Positions 1 to 10,600 of a stretch of DNA of 64,000 nucleotides are shown in pieces. The DNA lies in NCBI GenBank assembly GCA_007753675.1, contig CP036432.1, positions 7,070,233 to 7,134,232 of the forward strand, given 5' to 3'. The number at the start of each line of letters is the position of its first letter. Position 1 is the stretch's first letter. A program made the position numbers and the translations under genes. The notes under the pieces were generated by a model that was not told where the DNA came from, did no database searches, and was given only the letters and a program-made list of their open reading frames with translations. The stretch comes from Stieleria magnilauensis (lineage in GTDB: Bacteria; Planctomycetota; Planctomycetia; Pirellulales; Pirellulaceae).

Positions 1-1
1 C

Positions 2-526
2 CAGCCTCTGGATCTGCCGACGGACCGACCGATCGTGTTCACCGGTGGTTCGGCCAACTGGCACACGCGTGAATTTTTTCGCGCCGCGACAGAAGTGTGC
101 GTGAAACTCGACCGCCCTGGTTTGCTGTTGGGTGGTAATGAGAATTGCTTTCCAAAAACCTTGCCAAGTCACGTTCGCCCGCAAGGCTACGTACCGCTGG
201 GCGAGTTGTTGCCGCACTGCAGCGCCATCGTGCACCACGGCGGGATCGGCACGACGTCGCAAGCGTTGCGAGCCGGGGTGTCGCAGATCATTCGCCCGCT
301 GGCGTTCGACCAGTTCGACAACGCCGATCGGGTGGAAGCCCTCGGGTGCGGCGTTTGCTTGCATCGCGATCGTGACCTTGCCGGCAAGTTGGGATTTGTC
401 CTAAACGATGTCGGTATGGCGGAATCGACGCGCCGGATTCGAGATCGGTTTGGTGGTTCGTCCGCCCCGCAGCTTGTGGCGGACGAAATCGATGCTGCTC
501 TGACCGGCACAACCGCGCAGCTTTGA
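2..526 (+). CDS. Glycosyltransferase, GT1/UGT-like, C-terminal part (5' end outside window)
   Basis: The reading frame is open from the first bases of the window to the TGA at 524-526, so only the C-terminal ~174 residues are visible. They form the nucleotide-sugar-binding half of a GT-B fold. The segment HHGGIGTTSQALRAGVSQ followed by a PLAFDQFDNADRV stretch is the donor-binding signature of the UDP-glycosyltransferase/MGT family, where the HGG binds the diphosphate and the D/Q near the end contacts the sugar. Upstream, FTGGSANWHTREFF fits the start of the C-terminal Rossmann domain. The family usually transfers a hexose to a lipid, sterol, polyketide or flavonoid; the acceptor cannot be read from this half. 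An internal GTG at 35 is not a credible start because it lies inside the conserved domain. The family call is firm, the substrate unknown. Confidence 0.85.
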   Translation, partial: QPLDLPTDRPIVFTGGSANWHTREFFRAATEVCVKLDRPGLLLGGNENCFPKTLPSHVRPQGYVPLGELLPHCSAIVHHGGIGTTSQALRAGVSQIIRPLAFDQFDNADRVEALGCGVCLHRDRDLAGKLGFVLNDVGMAESTRRIRDRFGGSSAPQLVADEIDAALTGTTAQL

Positions 527-703
527 CACCCGCTGCGGGACTTTGCGGACTGTGACGAAGATGCGACAGGAAATCATGGTCCGGTTATTCCAGTTCTGCC
601 GTGCGGATGGTCGATAGGACAAAAACCAATTCGACCCGATGGCGGGTTCGTCCGGATAATGCCGGCATCGCCGGCTGATCGCCACCCTACGCGGCAAACA
701 TTG

Positions 704-2809
704 ATGACCAGATCCAACGTGCGTTCCACGAACACCAAGCGTCGACTGTTGCGAAACCTCGTGACCGCGTTGACGATTGCGACGACCCTTCCGGCCAGCG
801 TCGGCTGTCACGTCTGGGATCGAATCGGCCCCGGGCCCCACGATACCACCACGTCGTACCATCGCGGCGTGGGGCTTTCGATCGAATACCCCGAAGTGGC
901 CGAATGTGCAACGGCGGTGACGATCGCGGCCGAAGCGGCCAGTGCGCCCCATTCATTGGAAGACCCCTCGAAACTTCCCACAATCGAACTCTCGTTGGAC
1001 GAAGCGGTGGCAATGGCGATGCGGGACAGCCCCGTGATCCGATCGCTTCCCATCGGCGCAACGTTCTCGACCCAGAGCGCGACGACGGTCTTTGACCCGG
1101 CCCAAATGGCCTCCTCTACTCAGGGTGTCGAAGCGGCATTGGCGGAATACGACGCTCAATACAGCAACACGCTGAATTGGTCGGGCGCGGACACGCCGCG
1201 AAATGTGTTGGTCAACGCATTCACGCAAAACTTCCAACGCCAAGTCGACGAGGGCACCTCGGCAGCCTATGCAAGCTCGCTGAGCAAGAAAACTGCGTTT
1301 GGGTCTCAATTCACCATCCGTCACGTCGTCAACTACACCCGCAACAATAACCCGAACCGAAATTTCTCCAGCGACTTCGTCGGTTGGGTCGAAGCGGAGT
1401 GGCGTCAGCCGATCCTGCGCGGGTCGGGTCTGCAATACAACCGCATCGTCGGATCCAGCCAAACGCCGGGTGTGTACAACGGCGTCCTGATCGCGCGGAC
1501 CAATGAAGACGTCGCGCTGGCGGATTTCGAAGATTCCGTGACCAAACTGGTCGCCGACGTCGAACAAGCGTATTGGGATTTGACGACCGCCTATCGACTA
1601 CTTGAAGCCAATATCAAAGGCCGCGAATCGGCGCTTCGGACCTATCAATACCAAAAGGTGCGGCTGGATGTCGGTGCAGGACGCCAGGACGAAGAAGCAC
1701 AAGCGCAGTCGCAGTACTACCAATTCGAAGCAAACGTCCAGTCGCAACTCGGTGGTTCCACCGGCCTGTACGCGACCGAACAAAAACTACGCTACCTGCT
1801 GGGTATGCCCGCGTCGGATGGAAAAATCATCAAGCCGACGACCGACCCGCTGGATTCCAAAGTCGTCTTCGATTGGAACTCCGCCCTCTCGCAAGCACTC
1901 GATCGCCGCGTCGAAATCCGCCGACAACGCTTCCTCGTCAAGCGGCGTGAGTTTGAACTCTACGCATCGCGGCTGAACAAACGCCCCCAACTCGATTTCG
2001 TCGGACTGTACCGCTATCGAGGCCTGGGTGATCACCTTATCGGTGACATCGATGACGGACGCTTCGATGGTCTCAGTTCCTCCATCCTCAACGGCGAATT
2101 CCAAGAATGGCAGGCCGGCGTGGAATTCACGCTTCCGGTCGGCCTGCGTCAAGCCGGTGTCGCGATCGCCAACGCAAAGTTGCAGCTGCAACGAGAGCGT
2201 GCGGTCTTAGCCGAGGTGGAACTGCGGGTCAGCCATGACCTGGCCGAAGCCGCACGGAACATCGACGTGACCTATCAATTGGTTGAAACCAACTACAACC
2301 GCTATCAAGCGGACCTGCGACAAGTCGAGGTCCTGGTGCGTCGCTACTTGGATGGCACCGATAACATCAACTTCTTGCTGCAAGCCCAGCGATCGGTGGT
2401 TCAAAGCGAAGTGGCGTTCTATCAGGCGCTTGCCAACTACAACGTGGCCGTCCGCGATCTGCATTGGGAAAAGGGATCCCTACTGGCATACAACCAGATC
2501 CAGCTGGCCGAAGACGCTTGGGAAGCCGGTGCCACGCGTGATGCCTACGAAAAAGGCTTGTTCTTGACGCCGCGTCAAGATCCCAGCGAGGTCACGATGA
2601 CGCCGCCGGTGACACGTCGATCGTTCGATCCGTCGGAAGTCCAGGCGACCGGAGTCGGGTTCTCGATGCAAGACGGGACGATCGTCACCGAGCACGCTTT
2701 GGTGCCCGCTGAAGTCCCCGTCCCCGTCCCCGTCCCCGCAGAGGCAGACGTTTCGCCGATGATCGATGAAAGTGCCTTGCCGGCCGATGGGTTGCAGCTG
2801 AGCGAATAG
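704..2809 (+). CDS. TolC-family outer-membrane efflux protein
   Basis: This is predicted to be an outer-membrane channel of the TolC/OEP type, which pairs with an inner-membrane pump and a periplasmic adaptor. I chose ATG 704 (701 aa): an in-frame ATG at 659 adds 15 residues that disturb the signal peptide. From 704 there is an Arg/Lys-rich start, a hydrophobic stretch and ASVGC at about residue 35, a weak lipobox, so it may be a lipoprotein. The body has the two long Ala/Gln/Glu-rich helical regions of the OEP repeat (roughly residues 250-420 and 440-600), including LVADVEQAYWDLTTAYRLL and VRRYLDGTDNINFLLQAQ. At 701 residues it is longer than typical TolC (450-500); the C-terminal ~100 residues are low-complexity with a PVPVPVPAEA tract from a repeated CCCCGT hexamer. 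No pump or adaptor gene lies next to it. Confidence 0.85.
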   Translation: MTRSNVRSTNTKRRLLRNLVTALTIATTLPASVGCHVWDRIGPGPHDTTTSYHRGVGLSIEYPEVAECATAVTIAAEAASAPHSLEDPSKLPTIELSLDEAVAMAMRDSPVIRSLPIGATFSTQSATTVFDPAQMASSTQGVEAALAEYDAQYSNTLNWSGADTPRNVLVNAFTQNFQRQVDEGTSAAYASSLSKKTAFGSQFTIRHVVNYTRNNNPNRNFSSDFVGWVEAEWRQPILRGSGLQYNRIVGSSQTPGVYNGVLIARTNEDVALADFEDSVTKLVADVEQAYWDLTTAYRLLEANIKGRESALRTYQYQKVRLDVGAGRQDEEAQAQSQYYQFEANVQSQLGGSTGLYATEQKLRYLLGMPASDGKIIKPTTDPLDSKVVFDWNSALSQALDRRVEIRRQRFLVKRREFELYASRLNKRPQLDFVGLYRYRGLGDHLIGDIDDGRFDGLSSSILNGEFQEWQAGVEFTLPVGLRQAGVAIANAKLQLQRERAVLAEVELRVSHDLAEAARNIDVTYQLVETNYNRYQADLRQVEVLVRRYLDGTDNINFLLQAQRSVVQSEVAFYQALANYNVAVRDLHWEKGSLLAYNQIQLAEDAWEAGATRDAYEKGLFLTPRQDPSEVTMTPPVTRRSFDPSEVQATGVGFSMQDGTIVTEHALVPAEVPVPVPVPAEADVSPMIDESALPADGLQLSE

Positions 2810-2833
2810 GTGTGGCCGCCGGCGGGGCCGGCG

Positions 2834-3204
2834 ATTGTATTACTGACGAATTACTCGCCGTACCGCGTTGTGGAAACGACTCGCGAGCGGCAACCGCTCT
2901 GCGGCCCGCACGCCAGCGGCGTGCCACACCAAAGCTTGGGGTCGCGCCCGCGCACCCCAAGTTCCTGTCGCCAACAGGCCTCCAACCCCAACGGGGTTGC
3001 ACAGAGCAACACGGTTCGTCTGATTCACGCCGCCGTTTGCGCACCCCGGATTGTGCCGCGCCGTTTGTTGAACCCCGCTGGGGTTCCCCTGTCCTCTGCG
3101 CTCCCACCCGGAGTGCGCTTCGCGACTCCGGGCTTTGTTGTGGCACCGCTCTGCGGTGTGCACCGCAGAGCGGTGCCTCCCCAAAAGTCGCTCAGTAATA
3201 CAAT
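2834..3204. repeat. MITE-like intergenic element with 13-bp terminal inverted repeats and internal hairpins
   Basis: The ends are perfect 13-bp inverted repeats: ATTGTATTACTGA at 2834-2846 and its reverse complement at 3192-3204. Between them lie at least five short palindromes, for example GCACGCC/GGCGTGC near 2908-2924, CAACCCC/GGGGTTG near 2988-3004, GAACCCC/GGGGTTC near 3069-3085, CCCGGAGT/ACTCCGGG near 3109-3134, and a 17-bp arm pair at 3142-3158 and 3161-3177. I see no transposase and no obvious target-site duplication. Any reading frame through it looks like translated palindromes rather than protein. It could be a non-autonomous element or a composite of REP-like hairpins. Confidence 0.6.
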
Positions 3205-3340
3205 TGACGTCCCTAGCCGGCGGGGGTGGCAAGCAGGATGCTTACCCCACTTTTTTGTTCTTGAAATCGTTGCGTTTGCAGACAACTTGTCTTATTCTGG
3301 CGTGATTGGCAAATCATCACACCATGAAGCGGGGAGTTCG

Positions 3341-4138
3341 ATGCGTACACGGACAACGGCGGTGGCTTTTTGCGTTTCGTTTTTCGTCTCGACCTGCGGT
3401 GTGGCCCAAGAGGCTGACAATGCGGCGGCGTTCGCATCGCTGGCCGATCGGATCGCCAGCGAGTATGCGATCTCAGCCGACGGCCGCCCGTTGAGCCTTC
3501 GCCGAGACGCCGTGCTGACGTGGACCAATCCGCTGGTCGGCGAAATCTATGGGGGCGTCTACGTCTGGACCGACCAGGGACGCCCTTTGGTGATCGCTTC
3601 GTTTTACAAGTGGTACCGCCCGCACACGCACAGCAGCCACGAGTTCCAGTCGCTAACGACGGGAAACATCGTCGCCACGCGAGCCGGACAGAAAAACTGG
3701 CAAACCTCCTCGCCCGGCGTCACCTGGACGCAGGTTCCCGATGCACCGCCGCCGGGACGCACAGCGGCACAACGCTTGGTTCAAATGCGCGGACTGGCAA
3801 AGCGATTCGAGTTGGAGATGACCGAAAAGGACGACAGCAAGACGCGACTGCGTTTGTTGTCACAGCCCCTGTTGCGCTACGACAGTCCAGCGTCAGGCGT
3901 GATCGACGGCGGACTGTTCGCCTTTGCCAAAGCCACCGACCCGGAGGCGTTGTTGCTGATCGAAGCACAGAACCAAGCCGGCGAAACTCGATGGCATTAC
4001 GCGATCGCACGGTCCAACTTTCTGGCCATGCGTGCTCAATACAATCGATCGGAAATCTGGGACGTCCCGCAGTTGAGTTCGACAGAGAGCTATTCCGCGA
4101 CTGGTCCCTACGCCAAGTTTCAGTTCGACGACGAGTGA
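3341..4138 (+). CDS. Secreted protein of unknown function (265 aa)
   Basis: The frame is open upstream to 2810, but that part runs through the palindromic repeat element, so the start is placed at ATG 3341, which begins a clean signal peptide (MRTRTTAVAFCVSFFVSTCG then VAQEADN, cleavage near residue 23). The mature protein is about 240 residues with no recognised motif; it has aromatic-rich segments such as SFYKWYRPHTHSSHEFQS and ends with an acidic FDDE. It has the look of the many planctomycete-specific exported proteins without assigned role. It is convergent with the next gene (stop codons 26 bp apart). Location (periplasm or surface) is inferred from the signal peptide; no function is proposed. 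Confidence 0.75.
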   Translation: MRTRTTAVAFCVSFFVSTCGVAQEADNAAAFASLADRIASEYAISADGRPLSLRRDAVLTWTNPLVGEIYGGVYVWTDQGRPLVIASFYKWYRPHTHSSHEFQSLTTGNIVATRAGQKNWQTSSPGVTWTQVPDAPPPGRTAAQRLVQMRGLAKRFELEMTEKDDSKTRLRLLSQPLLRYDSPASGVIDGGLFAFAKATDPEALLLIEAQNQAGETRWHYAIARSNFLAMRAQYNRSEIWDVPQLSSTESYSATGPYAKFQFDDE

Positions 4139-4163
4139 TCGCGGAGCGGAACACCGTCGCCCG

Positions 4164-7100
4164 TCATTGCGAAGCGATCTTCAATTGGTCCGCAGCGCGC
4201 TGATCGTCAAAAATCGTCAAGTCGACTTTGGCGTGCAGCGTGTTTTGGTCGAGATCGAATCGCAGGTCCATCTCGCGGAGCCAATCCAAAAACGGGAACT
4301 TCCAAGTCTCAGGCGTTTGATTCAATTCATACAGGCTTGACTCGTCCCACGAGGTGCCGACACAATCGGGAAGCCCGGCAACTTGTTTCATTTGGTAGGC
4401 CCCGCCCAGCGGGCAGGCGATCTTGGCGTTCAACAGGTTTTCAATGACCGATTGAGATTCCTGCGGTGGCAGATTCAGCCAGTGAGTGAGTTCCGCCAGA
4501 AACCGCGCGTTCTGATACGAGACGCGTCGCGACGCCAGATACGTGTACGCTTGAATGTACGGTTCGATCTCCGCCCCGGAAAGCGAACGCATCCGCATGC
4601 GGACTTTTGGCGGATCGACAATGTTCTCCTGTGAAATCTCGTTGAACACCTCGTTACGCAGTTTCGATTGCATCGCGACCGTCGTCAAACCATTTCGGCT
4701 CTCAATCATCCTCAAATATTTCGCCGCCGAAGCACCTCCGGGCGGCAGATTGGCAATGCCCCAGGCAAAGTAATAGAGCAACTGCCCAGAGGGTGGCGAG
4801 CCGAATGGCAGTGCCGCGGTCGACCATGGCAAGGGTGCCCGCGGCGGCGGTGTGCGTGGGGTGGGGCTCTCCGGCAACGGCTTGCCGTGGAGCAACACCG
4901 AGCTGAGCATCCGCAGAATCTCGGTGCTCGGCGGCGAGATCACACCAAACGATCGCAGCTTGGCAAATGTCGTGCCTTGTTCCTGGTCGAGTAGCTTGAC
5001 TTGGCCATGATTGATTTCAAACGAAAGATCCTCGTCGCGCAGCCCGATGTAGAGCAGATGAGGTGGGCTGCCACGTCGCATCCTCACCGCCGTGTCGACA
5101 CTCAACAGGTCGCGGCCACTGGCCGCAAAACGACGACGCCCGGGATCGGCCAGATGGCGTTCCAGCAAGGCATATTTCTGTCGTGCATACGGAGTGATGA
5201 CGATTTCAATGCCGATGCGGCGCAACCCCGTTGCGTCCGTTTCTTTTTGGGTAAAGACTACCGTCACCGGATCGACGCGCCGCCATTGCTGGTTGTAGTC
5301 GCGCAGAAAGCCTCGGTAGGCGATCACTTCACTGCGTGTCGCTCTGTCGATGGGGACGTCGGGAATGGGAAGAAACGCACCTGGGATGCCGCGAAGCGAG
5401 TCTTGGAAACGATCGTTGACGACGATCGGCCGACTGCCATCGGCGCGATCAGCGAAGCCTCTGGGCAGTAGTTTCGCGCTGATGAACCCGCCGATCGAGG
5501 ATTCCTCGATGCCTTCCGAGGCTGCCAACCATTTTGCCAATTGAATCTGCTGAAGCTCCCGCGCCGCGCGCGACCGGCGGGTCAGCTCAATTCGGTAGTG
5601 CGGACTGACCAGGTTCTGAAAAAACGGATCGGAGAGGTAGAGAAACGCAAATTGCTTTCCTGCGGAATCCGCTTTGCGTCTCGCATAGCGAAACTCTCGC
5701 AGTGTTCCTAATGACCGATGACCGCGTCCGGCTTGGAGAAAGCGATTTAAAAGGGTTTGCGAGTTCGTCACCAAATGATAATTCCCGTCGATCGCGTAGA
5801 AGGAACGCACCCGGTTATCGTCGGTGGAAAGCAGGGAAACTCGATGATTGGAGACCCTCAGCAGACGTTCGGAAACATCGGGAAACCTACTGAGCATCGT
5901 TCGGCGCTGCCGCTTGATGGCATCGGCGAGTGGAAAACTATCCGACGCTTCAAAGACAACACCGACTGCCGCTCCTTCACTGAACAGTGGATCGCAACCG
6001 ACCAAGGCCATGTCGGAAATCAGCTGATCAAAGGGACCTGATGCGATTTGCTCGGGAGACAGCGCGAGTTGAAACTCCACCTTGTCTCGGGTCTGTCGAA
6101 CCAGAGAGCCCGAATCGACGACGTCGCTGAGGTTGCCTCCCCATCCGGTCAGAAACTGCCGCAGATTCTTGTAATTGGCCAAGCTGCCCGTCCGCAGATA
6201 GAAGCATTCTTCGGGCACGTGCATCGCGATCGGTTCGATCGCAATGTCGCGAAACGGGGGAATGACCACACTGGCCATCCGGGGCTTGGGCGGCACGGGC
6301 TCGTCGGCGGGTTCGGACCGCATGGATTCATTGAGTTTGACGTCCTCTTGAATCGCCAGTTTGACAGATTCCATTCCAAAGAGCATTCCGACGGCACGTT
6401 CAAATTGTGCTTCCAACACGCTGTCTTCTTGCCCATCGCCTTTCTGCGGCACCGGCCAAGGACTCGGCATCCCGTAGCGTCTGGCAAGCATCGCGGCCAA
6501 TGACCTGCGGAGCAGTTTCTGATCGTCACCGAGCTCTTTGGGTATCGTTGAAAAGGATTTCCACCAGCGATGTTTCAGCGCGGCGAGCGCCGCCGGTTGG
6601 CCAACGAGTTTGATATCCAGTTGCCCGAGCAATACCGCATCGCGAGTCATCAACTTCACTTCCAGAGGCGTTTGTCCGTTCACCAGGAATGCCGCCTCGA
6701 TGCGATCCACTTCAAAAGGCGAGCGTTTAGACGACTGCTGGTAGGTGATGTCGAACGCGGCATACTTGGCGCGACCTTGCGTTTCGACGAGGAACAGCGG
6801 CTGGTCCGGAAAAAGAATCGGCCCGTGTCCTTGGGCGTACACCAGTTCCATCACGACGGCTCCGGCCGGTGTCCCCTGTTGTGCCTGTACAATGACGTCC
6901 TGCAATCGAACGGCGACCGGCCCCTGATCGAAGGGTTCTTCCGGATCGCCCCCTGCGCCGATGCCGGGAATCGGGGTCGGCGATTTCCCAGATCGCGGGG
7001 TTGTATCGACATTCGACTCTGGTTTGACGAGGGGTTCGGGCGTCTTGCGGTGATCCCTGCCCAATCGATCGGCGAATTCACTTAACAGCAACTCATGTAG

Positions 7101-7577
7101 GTCGGCACCGGTCATCTGAAGCTGCTCGGCCAGCGCCGCCGAGGGTTGCTCGCCACGAGCCAGCGCCGCCAGTTGTGCGTCGGTCAGTTCACCAATCAAC
7201 TCTGCCGGGCCACCCGCGGACGATGCCCCTGGCGATCGATGCGATCTCGAATCCTTGGTTTCGTCTTCGGCATCGAGAATGTCCACCAATTTCGGCTGCT
7301 GGTGGGGCACGTCATCGTCAGTTTTGTCGCCGAGTGGCTTGTCGCCGAGTGGTTTGTCGCCGAGTGGTTTATCGATTGAACCGGCGGGGGTGTCCGAGTC
7401 GGACTCGGTCGCAGTTTGTACAACCGCATTCTGTGACGGCTTGACGGTCGGCTCGGCCCGCTCAACAGCAATCAGCGGCAGCGTCGAAAGGGCCAGCAGC
7501 GTGGCCACCGACGCGACAAGTAATCCGCTGACCAAGACGTTTTGGGCCACCGATTCTCGAAAAGAGAGACGTTTCAT
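4164..7577 (-). CDS. Large exported or membrane-anchored protein of unknown function (1137 aa)
   Basis: ATG at 7577 begins a positively charged start and one hydrophobic segment (about residues 12-36, LVSGLLVASVATLLALSTL), so the protein is exported or anchored by its N terminus. Residues ~40-230 are low-complexity and acidic, with a GDKPL pentapeptide repeated in tandem (a 15-bp DNA repeat near 7325-7372). The remaining ~900 residues look globular, with no catalytic motif I can name; segments such as RYARRKADSAGKQFAFLYLS and HLLYIGLRDEDLSFEINHG suggest a conserved planctomycete family whose size and layout resemble exported DUF3352-like proteins, but I cannot support that assignment. It lies on the same strand as the kinase gene, 109 bp downstream of it, and might be transcribed with it. 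Function unknown. Confidence 0.75.
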   Translation of the reverse strand: MKRLSFRESVAQNVLVSGLLVASVATLLALSTLPLIAVERAEPTVKPSQNAVVQTATESDSDTPAGSIDKPLGDKPLGDKPLGDKTDDDVPHQQPKLVDILDAEDETKDSRSHRSPGASSAGGPAELIGELTDAQLAALARGEQPSAALAEQLQMTGADLHELLLSEFADRLGRDHRKTPEPLVKPESNVDTTPRSGKSPTPIPGIGAGGDPEEPFDQGPVAVRLQDVIVQAQQGTPAGAVVMELVYAQGHGPILFPDQPLFLVETQGRAKYAAFDITYQQSSKRSPFEVDRIEAAFLVNGQTPLEVKLMTRDAVLLGQLDIKLVGQPAALAALKHRWWKSFSTIPKELGDDQKLLRRSLAAMLARRYGMPSPWPVPQKGDGQEDSVLEAQFERAVGMLFGMESVKLAIQEDVKLNESMRSEPADEPVPPKPRMASVVIPPFRDIAIEPIAMHVPEECFYLRTGSLANYKNLRQFLTGWGGNLSDVVDSGSLVRQTRDKVEFQLALSPEQIASGPFDQLISDMALVGCDPLFSEGAAVGVVFEASDSFPLADAIKRQRRTMLSRFPDVSERLLRVSNHRVSLLSTDDNRVRSFYAIDGNYHLVTNSQTLLNRFLQAGRGHRSLGTLREFRYARRKADSAGKQFAFLYLSDPFFQNLVSPHYRIELTRRSRAARELQQIQLAKWLAASEGIEESSIGGFISAKLLPRGFADRADGSRPIVVNDRFQDSLRGIPGAFLPIPDVPIDRATRSEVIAYRGFLRDYNQQWRRVDPVTVVFTQKETDATGLRRIGIEIVITPYARQKYALLERHLADPGRRRFAASGRDLLSVDTAVRMRRGSPPHLLYIGLRDEDLSFEINHGQVKLLDQEQGTTFAKLRSFGVISPPSTEILRMLSSVLLHGKPLPESPTPRTPPPRAPLPWSTAALPFGSPPSGQLLYYFAWGIANLPPGGASAAKYLRMIESRNGLTTVAMQSKLRNEVFNEISQENIVDPPKVRMRMRSLSGAEIEPYIQAYTYLASRRVSYQNARFLAELTHWLNLPPQESQSVIENLLNAKIACPLGGAYQMKQVAGLPDCVGTSWDESSLYELNQTPETWKFPFLDWLREMDLRFDLDQNTLHAKVDLTIFDDQRAADQLKIASQ

Positions 7578-7686
7578 GGTTCATGAGCCGGAATGGGTTG
7601 GATGGCGCGCTTCCTAGGGTTGCAGAAATCTCCTCATTCAACGGGGTACAATTCATTAGACAGCAAGCCCACACCAATCGAGCGGA

Positions 7687-10600
7687 TTAATTTTTCAGCC
7701 CCGTCGCTTTTTCCCAAACGACGGCGGCGACGGGATCTCGATCGACCGAAGGGGCCATCGAGACACAGCGCGGCCGAAATCCGCTGCGCAGCATTTCGGT
7801 TCCGACAACTTGGACGGTGCGAGGAGATTCTCCGAAGATCAGCCGCGTTGCGACCCCCTTTTCGTCGCTCCGCCAGACACCGGAGTAGATGGTTGCGTTT
7901 TCATCATGCGACCGTGACACTTTGAACGATCGGCACGGATAGCGGTTCATGCCGGCCCGTCTGATCTCGCCGAAGATCACGTCATATGAATTGGCGTAGG
8001 CAAACCATGGTTCGAGCGCCGGTTCATCAAACCGTTCCCATAGCTCGCAATACCGTATCTGGTTGTTGGCATCGTAGTAGCATTGCCGCAAGATCGGTTC
8101 GTAGTCATTCATCTTGTCATAAAACGTCTTGCGCGCCTGTTCCTCCGATTCGCCAAGGACCAACCACTGTTTTGCGGTTCCGGGCAGATCATTTCGCCAA
8201 AGTGCAAAGTAACGTTCCTCTGAACCGGGGCGATCTTCGACGTAACCGCCGACATCGGCCAAACGGTATCCCGACGCAATCTTTTCTTGCTGCTTTTGGT
8301 TGAGTGATTCCTCACTAAAATCCAGTTCCCAAATCGCATCAAATTCTCCGCTTTGCCAACCGGCCGAGACGACGACCTGCCCGCCGCTCCACACCGGTGA
8401 AATCGACGACAGACGGTATCCAGCGGTGGCGAGTTGTTGATCCAACCGGTCGAATTCGGCAACTGGGATACCGAGCACGAATGCCCCGTTTAGGCTCGCA
8501 CCTCCATGCCATTGCTTGATTTCTTCACGAATTGATTCATCCAGCGGAACATCGATCAATGGCTCGTCCAGGCTCGAGGGCTCTGGTTGCGATTCGATTC
8601 CCCACGTCGCCAAGTACTTTTTAGCTTGGACGTCGTCGATCGAAACCACTTTCGTCGGCTGCCAGACCTGCTGCGCCATTTCGGACGATGGAGGAGCCTT
8701 GGCCGTGTCGCCAGGATTTGCAAAACGCTCGAGCCCCGACGACAGTCCGGCATAGACCAATTGTTGCGAGATGCGCGTCAAATCCCAAATCGCAACGCCT
8801 CCATCTGTCAGTCCGATCGCCAATCGTCGACCTCCAGGCTCCCACCGGATCGCATTGATCGATGCGTGTTCATCTGCCAAATCGAACATCGTCGAACGGG
8901 TCCGCAAGTCCAACAAACGCACGTTTCGGTGGCTCGCCTGGACCGCCAGAATGTCGCCGGATGGGGCGATCGCGATCACGGGTGAACTCAGTCGACCGAG
9001 TTCCGCGATCTGGCGATTCGCTTGCCCCTTTTCCAAGTTCCACTCCAGCAAGGTTCCGTCGGCAGAAACGGCGATCAGATTTTGATCATTCGGTGACGCG
9101 ACCAGATTGCTGGAAAACATCCGCTTCCCAATCGTGCGAGATTTCGAATCTGGATCGGACAGGTCGATCCATCCGAATAGTAACCTGGCATTGACGGCGA
9201 TATATCTGGACGATGCGTCAAAGGCTATCGATTGGCCGAAGATCGATTCACGCCGCACCTCACGCAATTCGATCGCGCCATCGCCCACGCGTTGAATCTC
9301 CCAGACAGGAACGCCTTCGGGACCACACGAAGCGAACCATTTTCCGTCGGGGCTGAAGGCGATGTCGTTGAATGCCAGACCGTTTCGGATGAGTTGTAAA
9401 ACCGTGTTCAAGTCTCCCTTGCCGGAAAGTTGCCAAACCAGGAGCGATCGTGAGGTGACGGCTGCAATCAGTGAACCATCCGGAGAGAACTTGACCGCCT
9501 TCACTGCCTCGCCGACCGGCAACTTCGAAAGCTCTCTGCCGGCTTGGGTGTCCCAGAACCGAACGGTTCCGTCTTGACTGCCGCTCGCCAACATCGCCTT
9601 TGAAGGGTGAAACGCGACGCAGCTGACCGGTCGTTGATGTCCGTGCAGGACGATGCGTTCGGGGGTATCGGCCAAATTCCAGATCCGTAACCGTTCCGCT
9701 CCTGAGGAAAAAACGCGAGTCCCACCCGGGCTGAACCCCGCCGAACCGAGTGGCGGGGAACCGGGATGGGACAACGTCGCGACCAATCGCTGTGTCAATA
9801 GATTCCAGAGATGGACCGCCCCCACTTCGTTTACGGTAATCAGCCGAGTGGCATCGGCGCTGACCGCCAAGCTGAAAATCGGATCCGTTTGAATGACGGA
9901 CCACTGCGAAAAATCATCACAGCGATAGGTCGCAAACCCCTGATCCGATCCGACGACCAGGAACTGTCCGTCGCTGGAGAATTGCACGTTGGGCACCCCA
10001 GCTCCCGGTGAACGAATTCGTTTGACCAGCTCGCCTGTCGCGGCATTCCAAATGAAAACGGACTCGGGTGTATCGGCAGCGGCAACGTAGCGTTGATCCG
10101 GACTGATCGCGGTGGTCAGAAAGCCGTGTTGCCGGAACAGAAATTCATAGTCCTGAGGTACCTGAAAGCTGCGGACGGGCTTGCCATCAGAAATGCCGAT
10201 CAACCGGATCTGAAATCGATCGATCAACGCGATCAGATCCTGCCCGACGCCGATGTCCATATAGTGACTGCTATAAGCCGCGGGGCACTCCCATTGTTGG
10301 ATCCAGCGGCCGTCTTGCTGTCGGTCCCACCGCTCCAGGGAATCCTTGTCGACCATCAGAATCGTTGTGCCGCCGTTGGCCATGGCCATTGCACGAATAT
10401 CCAACCCGATCCGGTACACGCGAGACTGTTCGCTGCCGTCGCCGACGTGGCGCACCACCACGCCTCCATTGGCGACTGCGACGGCAATCCGCTCCTCATC
10501 CAAAAACGTTGCCGCACCGGGTGAATCAACCAACGCCGGACCTTCGACGGTCGTCGGCTGATTCCCGACAAAATCTCCGAAGCACAAAATCGCTTCTTGT

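Noticed and set aside
2810..3340. N-terminal extension of the secreted 265-residue protein
   Set aside because: The extra ~177 residues come from the palindromic element; the start at 3341 opens a signal peptide.
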